6,730 bases of DNA from Lachnospiraceae bacterium UBA3287 (GTDB lineage: Bacteria; Bacillota; Clostridia; Lachnospirales; Lachnospiraceae), in contig DETN01000048.1 of assembly GCA_002362155.1 (NCBI GenBank), positions 6,538 through 13,267 of the forward strand. Direction: 5' to 3'. A program made the translations under genes and the position numbers. Position 1 is the first letter of the stretch. The number at the start of each line of letters is the position of its first letter. This document shows positions 1 through 4,460 of this stretch, piece after piece. A model generated the notes under the pieces. The model did not search any database. It saw only the letters and a list, made by a program, of their open reading frames with translations, and was not told the DNA's origin.

Positions 1-663
1 AGAAACGGCATCCACATCATCGACCTGCAGAAGTCCGTCGTCAAGGTTGACGAGGCTTACAGAGCAGTCAACGAGATCGCTTCCCAGGGCGGCACCATCC
101 TGTTCGTAGGAACCAAGAAGCAGGCCCAGGACGCAGTCAGGACCGAAGCTGAGCGCTGCGGCATGTACTATGTCAACGAAAGATGGCTCGGCGGCATGCT
201 GACCAACTTCAAGACCATCCAGAGCCGTATCGAGCGTCTCAAAAAGATCAACCAGATGGAAGCCGACGGCACTTTCGAAGTCCTTCCCAAGAAGGAAGTT
301 GCAAAGCTTCAGAAGGAACAGGAAAAGCTCGAGAAGAACCTCGGCGGTATCAAGACCATGACCCGTATTCCCGACGCGATCTTCGTAGTTGACCCCAAGA
401 AGGAAAGAATCTGCGTAGCAGAAGCGCACACTCTGGGCATCACTCTGATCGGTATCGGCGACACAAACTGCGATCCCGAAGAACTTGATTATGTCATCCC
501 CGGCAACGACGATGCAATCCGTGCAGTCAAGCTTATCTGCTCCAAGATGGCTGACGCCGTGATCGAAGCCAACCAGGGCGAAGAGAACACAGACGCACAG
601 GAAGCTCTTGCAGAAGAATCCGCAGCAAGCGAAGCTGAGCAGGAAGCAGAAGGCACTCTGTAA
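1..663 (+). CDS. rpsB: 30S ribosomal protein S2, 5' end missing
   Basis: This is the C-terminal 220 residues of ribosomal protein S2, a component of the small-subunit head/body junction that joins late in 30S assembly. The frame is open from the first base, so the gene begins before the window; by comparison with E. coli S2 about 35-40 N-terminal residues are missing. Visible S2 signatures, numbered from the window edge, are FVGTK (35-39), RWLGGMLTN (61-69), LGGIK (114-118) and VIPGNDDAIRAV (155-166). From about residue 190 the protein ends in an acidic Glu/Ala-rich tail, which is common in S2 and variable in sequence. Codon choice is strongly biased (AAG, ATC, GAA, GCA), as expected for a highly expressed gene. 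It lies upstream of tsf, the classical bacterial rpsB-tsf arrangement. The assignment is very secure. Confidence 0.98.
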   Translation, partial: RNGIHIIDLQKSVVKVDEAYRAVNEIASQGGTILFVGTKKQAQDAVRTEAERCGMYYVNERWLGGMLTNFKTIQSRIERLKKINQMEADGTFEVLPKKEVAKLQKEQEKLEKNLGGIKTMTRIPDAIFVVDPKKERICVAEAHTLGITLIGIGDTNCDPEELDYVIPGNDDAIRAVKLICSKMADAVIEANQGEENTDAQEALAEESAASEAEQEAEGTL

Positions 664-688
664 TTTCTTAAGATACAAGGACACATAT

Positions 689-722
689 TCATCGCGCCCG
701 GCCGGAAGGCAGGGCGCGGTGA
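689..722 (+). promoter_or_regulatory. Strong hairpin with GGAA tetraloop between rpsB and tsf
   Basis: Bases 689-699 pair with 712-722 over 11 base pairs, of which one (692/719) is a G-U wobble. After a G/A mismatch (700/711) three more pairs (701-703 with 708-710) close a GGAA loop, a GNRA-type tetraloop. No T-run follows, so this is not a standard intrinsic terminator. It could be an RNase processing site, a stabilising element, or a partial attenuator setting the S2:EF-Ts ratio. The structure is seen directly; the role is inference. Confidence 0.7.
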
Positions 723-756
723 TTACAGTAAATAATAAAGAAAGAGGTCAAGTACT

Positions 757-1704
757 ATGGCTATTACCGCAGCTCAGGTTAAACAGTTAAGAGAGATCAC
801 CGGTTCCGGCATGATGGACTGCAAGAAGGCTCTTACCGCTACCAACGGCGATATGGATGCAGCAGTTGAGTTCCTCAGAAAGAACGGACAGGCTAAGGCT
901 GAAAAGAAGGCCAGCAGAATCGCAGCAGAAGGCATCTGCCTGATCGCTACCGAAGGCAACCAGAAGGCAGCTGTTGTCGAAGTTAACTCCGAGACAGACT
1001 TCGTTGCCCAGAACGAGAAGTTCAGAACCTACGTTGCAAAGGTCGCAGCCCAGGCCCTGAATTCCGACGCAGCTGACATGGACGCTTTCATGGCAGAAGC
1101 ATGGATCGAGGATCCCACCAAGACCGTTAAGGATTCTCTGGTCGAGATGATCGCTGTCATCAGCGAGAAGCTTTCCATCCGCAGATTCGAGAAGGTCGTT
1201 GCCGAGAACGGCATGCTGGCTTCCTACGTACACGGCGGCGGCAGGATCGGCGTTATCGTTGATGCCGAGACAGCAGTTGTCAACGACGACATCGCAGCAG
1301 CTCTTCAGAACGTAGCAATGCAGATCGCAGCTATGTCTCCCAAGTATGTCTGCCAGGAAGAGATTCCTCAGGACTACAGAGATCATGAGAAGGAGATCCT
1401 TCTTGCTCAGGCTCTGAAGGAGAACGACGAGCTTCCCGAGAACAAGAGAAAGCCTCAGAACATCATCGAAAAGATGCTGATCGGCCGTCTGAACAAGGAG
1501 TTCAAGGAGATCTGCCTCAATGACCAGATCTACGTCAGAGCAGAAGACGGCAAGCAGACTGTAGCTCAGTACCTGGCACAGGTCGGCAAGGCAAACGGCA
1601 CAACCATCAAGGTTAAGAAGTTTGTCCGTTTCGAGACCGGTGAAGGCATCGAAAAGAGAGTCGACAACTTCGCAGAAGAAGTTATGGCTCAGGTCAAAGG
1701 CTGA
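757..1704 (+). CDS. tsf: Elongation factor Ts
   Basis: EF-Ts is the cytosolic nucleotide exchange factor that releases GDP from EF-Tu so it can reload with GTP. The 315-residue product starts with the typical UBA-like N-terminal domain (about 1-55, including LREITGSGMMDCKKAL at 11-26). The EF-Tu-contacting motif follows at 80-86 as TDFVAQN; the usual form is TDFVARN, so one Arg is replaced by Gln. Further family signatures are YVHGGGRIGV (157-166) and the C-terminal core segment around NIIEKMLIGRLNKEFKE (235-251). The length is slightly above the roughly 280-295 usual for many bacteria. The ATG at 757 is supported by AAAGAGG at 741-747, nine bases upstream. The gene follows rpsB by 93 bases with no obvious promoter between them, so cotranscription is likely, and it ends before a strong terminator. 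Confidence 0.98.
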   Translation: MAITAAQVKQLREITGSGMMDCKKALTATNGDMDAAVEFLRKNGQAKAEKKASRIAAEGICLIATEGNQKAAVVEVNSETDFVAQNEKFRTYVAKVAAQALNSDAADMDAFMAEAWIEDPTKTVKDSLVEMIAVISEKLSIRRFEKVVAENGMLASYVHGGGRIGVIVDAETAVVNDDIAAALQNVAMQIAAMSPKYVCQEEIPQDYRDHEKEILLAQALKENDELPENKRKPQNIIEKMLIGRLNKEFKEICLNDQIYVRAEDGKQTVAQYLAQVGKANGTTIKVKKFVRFETGEGIEKRVDNFAEEVMAQVKG

Positions 1705-1705
1705 T

Positions 1706-1721
1706 TCCGAAACAGTTCGGA
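1706..1721 (+). other. Small hairpin just after the tsf stop codon
   Basis: Bases 1706-1711 (TCCGAA) and 1716-1721 (TTCGGA) form a perfect 6-bp inverted repeat around a 4-base loop, starting two bases after the tsf stop codon. No T-tract follows. It may be a minor 3' structure upstream of the true terminator, or chance. Confidence 0.35.
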
Positions 1722-1740
1722 TCATAGGGTAAACAACGAG

Positions 1741-1774
1741 AAAGCGTGCAGTCAAACGGCTGCACGCTTTTTTT
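1741..1774 (+). terminator. Rho-independent terminator of rpsB-tsf, possibly bidirectional
   Basis: AAAGCGTGCAG (1741-1751) pairs perfectly with CTGCACGCTTT (1760-1770) around an 8-base loop, and the T-run spans 1768-1774. This is a textbook intrinsic terminator 37 bases after the tsf stop. On the opposite strand the same stem is followed by a looser T-rich stretch (TTTCTCGTTGTTT). It may therefore also terminate the convergent HNH gene, which stops 15 bases beyond the T-run. Confidence 0.93.
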
Positions 1775-1788
1775 GATCATCCCTACGG

Positions 1789-2637
1789 TCAGTACAGATG
1801 CAGGTTCATCACGATTTTCTGCTCCAGGCCGTTGGGATAGAGGTAAAGCATCCTTTTCCGGTCGAATCTGGGATCCGCGTCATGGATGATGCTGTGATGG
1901 TTGGGACATAGGACCATCTGATTGTTGGAATCGTTGTTAAGGCTGGTCACGTAGTAATCGATATGGTGGGCCTCTGCGATATGGGAGCCGAATTCCTCTC
2001 CGATGATCCTGCCGCAGATCTGACAGCGATAGCCGTAGAGGATCTTCAGGTTCTCCCCGATCTTGCGGTTCAGCTTTCTGATCCGCATAAGCCGCTTTGT
2101 TTCGCTGAAGGAAGCCCCGGGATCGATCACATCATAATCGATGGAGGCTTCTACCATCCTTTCTTTCCGGTCTTTTATGCTTTCTCTGTACGCCTGCAGG
2201 TCTCCTGCCATAATCGGCTCCAGGATATAGCTGTCGTCATATTCCGTGGTATAGATGGCCAGGTATTCCTTCATATCTTCCGGGATCCGGATCCGTCCTT
2301 TGGAGCCGGGAGGCTGGAGTTCTTTCAGTCTGCTGATATAGGCATAGGAGCGGCTGAAACATCCGCGCAGGGCTTCTGCGATATCGCTGCCGGCCGAATA
2401 GCGGATATGGACCATATCCACGTGATTTTTGTATTTGGGATCGATTCGGAGATTATTAAGGCGGGCCTTATAGGACCTGCCGTTCAGATACAGTGTGATC
2501 TCCTTTGACTCGCCCCGTTCTATGAAGCGGCCGGCGATCTGCCGGAAGATGACCTGGTGACTGATGGGAATACTGAGTCCGTAGTTGAAAAGAGACCAGT
2601 CGACTTCCTTTTTATATACGTAGTTTTCTGCAGACAT
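1789..2637 (-). CDS. HNH endonuclease-family protein with uncharacterised N-terminal region
   Basis: The 282-residue protein ends in a zinc-associated HNH nuclease fold. It shows a CxxC pair (C205, C208), then AHHID (223-227) with the metal-binding/general-base histidines, N239, and C244-PNHH (244-248) followed by H252. This Cys4/HNH layout is typical of restriction-like, McrA-like and other defence or homing nucleases that cut DNA. Residues about 13-82 look beta-rich (GLSIP at 20-24, EITLYLNGRSYKARL at 46-60) and residues 96-165 form a second segment; I cannot assign either to a named domain. They may recognise DNA or a modified base (inference). No signal peptide or membrane segment is apparent. 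The ATG is supported by GGAG at 2646-2649, eight bases upstream. The gene stands alone, convergent with tsf and divergent from the mecA-like operon, with its own candidate promoter. No methylase partner lies in the window, so a stand-alone nuclease of the type IV style is possible but unproven. Confidence 0.9.
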   Translation of the reverse strand: MSAENYVYKKEVDWSLFNYGLSIPISHQVIFRQIAGRFIERGESKEITLYLNGRSYKARLNNLRIDPKYKNHVDMVHIRYSAGSDIAEALRGCFSRSYAYISRLKELQPPGSKGRIRIPEDMKEYLAIYTTEYDDSYILEPIMAGDLQAYRESIKDRKERMVEASIDYDVIDPGASFSETKRLMRIRKLNRKIGENLKILYGYRCQICGRIIGEEFGSHIAEAHHIDYYVTSLNNDSNNQMVLCPNHHSIIHDADPRFDRKRMLYLYPNGLEQKIVMNLHLY

Positions 2638-2674
2638 TGTCCCTGCTCCGTAAATGTCAGGTCATACTTTTAAC

Positions 2675-2697
2675 AGCCGGTTAAATGCATTCCGGCT
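2675..2697 (-). repeat. Inverted repeat AGCCGG/CCGGCT in the HNH leader
   Basis: AGCCGG (2675-2680) and CCGGCT (2692-2697) are complementary across an 11-base AT-rich spacer that contains the palindrome ATGCAT. If the HNH gene is transcribed from the candidate promoter at 2761-2790, this hairpin lies in its 5' leader, ending about 37 bases before the ATG. It could be an operator or a leader structure; no U-run follows, so it is not a terminator. Confidence 0.4.
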
Positions 2698-2727
2698 TTC
2701 TGACCGCTATAATCGTTTCATACCCGT

Positions 2728-2770
2728 CCTGTATAAAGGGGACTTTCTTAAGCATACTTTATTATACAGG
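2728..2770. repeat. 9-bp inverted repeat overlapping the HNH promoter -10 box
   Basis: CCTGTATAA (2728-2736) and TTATACAGG (2762-2770) are perfect inverted copies with a 25-base spacer; the palindrome CTTAAG (2747-2752) lies almost at the centre. The right arm covers five of the six -10 bases of the candidate minus-strand promoter. The symmetry suggests a two-site operator, though a structural role or chance cannot be excluded. Confidence 0.5.
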
Positions 2771-2790
2771 CACATGTCCCTGCGGGGCAA
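2761..2790 (-). promoter_or_regulatory. Candidate sigma-A promoter for the HNH gene
   Basis: On the minus strand a perfect TATAAT (plus-strand 2761-2766) is preceded by TTGCCC (2785-2790), a four-of-six match to TTGACA, with an 18-base spacer. Transcription would start near 2753-2756 and give a leader of about 117 bases before the HNH ATG. The element is seen in sequence; its activity is inferred. Confidence 0.6.
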
Positions 2791-2814
2791 CGGGAATGCA
2801 GGCCTGCTTCAAAA

Positions 2815-2879
2815 GCCCTGCCCTGGGAAGAGAAGATACGGCAATGCTGCGGCCTTTCCCGGTCTTCCCGGGACGGGGC
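2815..2879. repeat. Long imperfect GC-rich inverted repeat
   Basis: Bases 2815-2831 can pair with 2863-2879 over 17 positions. Read as plus-strand RNA, 14 are Watson-Crick pairs, two are G-U wobbles (2819/2875, 2824/2870) and one is a C/A mismatch (2821/2873). The loop is 31 bases. The plus-strand stem is followed by GGATTTTT (2880-2887), and the minus-strand version is followed directly by TTTTG. It therefore has terminator-like character in either direction, yet no annotated transcript needs to end here. Small RNA, insulating terminator and remnant repeat element are all possible. Confidence 0.5.
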
Positions 2880-2891
2880 GGATTTTTCCGG

Positions 2892-2920
2892 TTGCTGAAT
2901 AGGGAAATCAGTTGTATTAT
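2892..2920 (+). promoter_or_regulatory. Candidate promoter for the mecA-rluF-ligA-metA operon
   Basis: TTGCTG (2892-2897) and TATTAT (2915-2920) are separated by 17 bases. The -10 box matches five of six consensus bases and the -35 box three of six. An overlapping alternative -10 is TATGAT at 2918-2923. Transcription from here would give a leader of about 120 bases ahead of the TTG start at 3047. It is the best plus-strand promoter I can see in the gap, but the match is moderate. Confidence 0.4.
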
Positions 2921-3050
2921 GATAACTATTCAGGCACTGACGAAAGCAGTGCCTATTACCCATTTGCAGGAACCGCCGCAGGAGCGTCCGCGGTTCCGGA
3001 AGAGGAATCTTCTATATTTAAGGCGCTCCGGAATGTGTGGTAAAATTTGA
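2919..3050 (+). CDS. Doubtful 43-codon leader frame overlapping the mecA-like start
   Basis: An ATG at 2919 opens a frame of 43 codons whose product is basic near its end (RPRFRKR). Its TGA (3048-3050) overlaps the TTG start of the next gene as TTGA. The overlap could permit termination-reinitiation at a start that lacks a good ribosome binding site. Against it, the nearest purine-rich stretch (AGGGA, 2901-2905) lies too far upstream, the ATG sits inside the candidate -10 box, and no protein family is recognised. Probably not a real gene. Confidence 0.12.
   Translation: MITIQALTKAVPITHLQEPPQERPRFRKRNLLYLRRSGMCGKI
2932..2954 (+). promoter_or_regulatory. Hairpin 1 in the mecA-like gene leader
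   Basis: AGGCACTG (2932-2939) pairs perfectly with CAGTGCCT (2947-2954) around a 7-base loop. If the candidate promoter is correct this hairpin is at the very 5' end of the mRNA, where such stems often protect transcripts from decay. No T-run follows. The role is inferred. Confidence 0.5.
2969..2997 (+). promoter_or_regulatory. Hairpin 2 in the mecA-like gene leader
   Basis: GGAACCGC (2969-2976) pairs perfectly with GCGGTTCC (2990-2997). Inside it, GGA (2981-2983) can pair with TCC (2987-2989) around a three-base loop, leaving a four-base bulge on the 5' side. It is followed by the palindrome TTCCGGAA (2994-3001), which would compete with the stem's 3' arm. A regulatory leader is possible, but no known riboswitch class was recognised. 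Confidence 0.5.
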
Positions 3051-3697
3051 AATTCAGACGAGTAAACGATACGACCATCAACTGCATCATTACGCAGGAT
3101 GATCTGAAGGAATACGGACTCCATATAGACGACCTGTTCGAGCGCAAAAAGGAGGCGGAGGAGTTCTTCCGCGGCATCGTGGCGGAAGCGGCCAGGCAGG
3201 AGAATTTCAACCTGGAAAGCGAGTTTGCCTCCATGAAGATCGCCGTCCTGCCCGACCACAGCATCTCTCTGACTCTGTCAGAGGATCCGGGTGCATCCGC
3301 AGCCATCCGCAAGGTCAGGGAAATGGCAGGAAAGAGCATAAGGCCCTCCAGGGGGCAGAATGCGGTCTCTTCCGGGAAAGGCGAAGGGGCCGGCAGACCC
3401 TCTGCCGCCCAGTACATGTTCCGCTTTGAGACTCTGTCCGAGGCGGCCCTGGGCGCTTCCAGGCTCTCCGGGACAGGCATCGCCACTTCTCTTTACAAGG
3501 ATCCTGCGGAAGGCTTCTATTTCCTGATCGCGGCAAAGACAGACCAGGCAGGGCACGATTTCGAGCACCTGGTCCTGCCCCTCAACGAATTCGGATCCCT
3601 GGTGACGGGAAACGCCGGCGCCATCGCACACCTGCGTGAGCACGCCCAGTGTATTCTGAAGGAGGATGCCGCCGAGCTTCTGGCGGCAGTGCGCTGA
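3047..3697 (+). CDS. mecA: MecA-family adaptor protein
   Basis: MecA-family proteins are cytosolic adaptors that in Bacillus deliver substrates such as ComK to the ClpC unfoldase and the ClpP protease, and assemble ClpC into its active ring. The 216-residue product fits the family in length and layout. The N-terminal substrate-binding domain (about 1-80) opens KFRRVNDTTI with the DLxxxGL-type segment at 19-25. A Gly/Ser-rich linker follows (about 95-120), then the C-terminal ClpC-binding domain (about 121-216) with YMFRFETL (123-130), TSLYKD (147-152) and GFYFLI (156-161). Translation starts at TTG: a TAA lies in frame at 3041-3043 and the next Met is residue 63, so no upstream start is possible. 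No convincing Shine-Dalgarno precedes it, which suggests weak or controlled initiation. It heads an operon, with rluF two bases downstream. Targets in this organism are unknown; the symbol denotes the family. Confidence 0.82.
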   Translation: MKFRRVNDTTINCIITQDDLKEYGLHIDDLFERKKEAEEFFRGIVAEAARQENFNLESEFASMKIAVLPDHSISLTLSEDPGASAAIRKVREMAGKSIRPSRGQNAVSSGKGEGAGRPSAAQYMFRFETLSEAALGASRLSGTGIATSLYKDPAEGFYFLIAAKTDQAGHDFEHLVLPLNEFGSLVTGNAGAIAHLREHAQCILKEDAAELLAAVR

Positions 3698-3699
3698 CC

Positions 3700-4434
3700 A
3701 TGGAAGACAGAAAAGAAGGCACCGTCAGGCTCAACGCCTATCTGGCCTCCTGCGGCATATGCTCCCGCCGGGAAGCGGATAAGCTGATCGAGGAAGTCCG
3801 GGTCATGGTGGACGGCAGGCCTGCCATTCCTGGCCTTCGGGTCACAGGCAGGGAAGAGATCCTGGTGGACGGCAAAAAAGTCGGCGGCAGGAAGGAGAGC
3901 GTCATTGTGGCCTGGTATAAGCCAAAGGGCGTGACCTGTACGGAAAAGGATCCCTATGCGGAGCGGACCATTCGGGACGCCTTTCACTATCCTGTCAGGC
4001 TGACCTATGCGGGCCGCCTGGACAAGGATTCGGAAGGGCTTCTTCTGATGACCAACGACGGCGGACTGATCGACGCCATGATGCGGGGATCGGCCGGCCA
4101 TGAAAAGGAATATATCGTCCGGGTGAGGGGAAAGATCGCAGACGCGGATCTGGTCCGCCTCTCCAAAGGCATTTATTTAAAGGAACTGGACACGAAAACG
4201 AGACCCTGCACCGTCGAAAGACTGGGGGAATCCACCTTCCGCATCGTCCTGACCCAGGGACTGAACCGTCAGATCCGCCGCATGTGCCAGGCGGTGGGGC
4301 ATGAGGTCAAGACCCTGAAGCGTGTCCGCGTAGTCAACGTGGTCCTGGGCCCCATGAAGCCCGGGGAGCAGAGAGTGGTTTCCGGCAAGGAACGAAAGGA
4401 CCTGTACAGGGCCGTGGGCCTGAACGTACGGTGA
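3700..4434 (+). CDS. rluF: 23S rRNA pseudouridine synthase, RluF-like
   Basis: The product isomerises a uridine to pseudouridine in 23S rRNA and belongs to the RsuA/RluB/RluE/RluF branch. From the ATG at 3700 it has 244 residues. An S4 RNA-binding domain (about 9-61, RLNAYLASCGICSRREADKL) precedes the catalytic domain. The motif GRLDKDSEGLLLMTNDG (105-121) contains the catalytic aspartate D108. The C-terminal QGLNRQIRRM (186-195) and the following KRVRVVNV resemble E. coli RluF, which modifies U2604, more than RluB; the exact target is inferred. The frame could extend upstream to 3649, but that start lies inside mecA, lacks a suitable ribosome binding site and would add 17 residues ahead of a normal family N-terminus. 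The chosen ATG has only weak SD character two bases after the mecA stop, so translational coupling is likely. Confidence 0.9.
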   Translation: MEDRKEGTVRLNAYLASCGICSRREADKLIEEVRVMVDGRPAIPGLRVTGREEILVDGKKVGGRKESVIVAWYKPKGVTCTEKDPYAERTIRDAFHYPVRLTYAGRLDKDSEGLLLMTNDGGLIDAMMRGSAGHEKEYIVRVRGKIADADLVRLSKGIYLKELDTKTRPCTVERLGESTFRIVLTQGLNRQIRRMCQAVGHEVKTLKRVRVVNVVLGPMKPGEQRVVSGKERKDLYRAVGLNVR

Positions 4435-4460
4435 CTGAAAGATAGCAGAGGTAAAGGCTG

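Larger units (their letters stand above)
2638..3046. other. Divergent intergenic region, no convincing protein gene
   Basis: About 410 bases separate the start codons of the minus-strand HNH gene and the plus-strand mecA-like gene. Open frames cross it, but their translations lack family features, are biased in composition and do not have well-placed ribosome binding sites. The region holds candidate promoters for both directions, several inverted repeats (listed separately) and a GC-rich block at roughly 2773-2890. No tRNA, known riboswitch or insertion-sequence ends were recognised. Confidence 0.75.

Noticed and set aside
787..1755. A 322-codon minus-strand open frame opposite tsf
   Set aside because: It is antisense to EF-Ts, rich in Leu, Val, Cys and Asp from reversed codon bias, and would begin inside the tsf terminator hairpin.
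1963..2508. A 181-codon plus-strand frame opposite the HNH gene
   Set aside because: The minus-strand frame carries the complete HNH motif and a ribosome binding site; the plus-strand product shows no family features.
2708..2713. Plus-strand TATAAT as a promoter
   Set aside because: The hexamer is perfect, but no reasonable -35 box sits 16-18 bases upstream (ATGCAT at 17). It was not called, though it could drive a small RNA ending near 2887.
2654..2902. An 82-codon plus-strand frame in the intergenic region
   Set aside because: It lacks a ribosome binding site, runs through several inverted repeats and gives a low-plausibility protein sequence.
3649..3699. Upstream ATG extending rluF by 17 codons
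   Set aside because: The added residues are out-of-frame mecA sequence, no binding site precedes them, and family members begin close to the S4 domain as with the ATG at 3700.
3517..4101. A 194-codon minus-strand frame across mecA and rluF
   Set aside because: It overlaps two well-supported genes on the other strand and resembles nothing recognisable.
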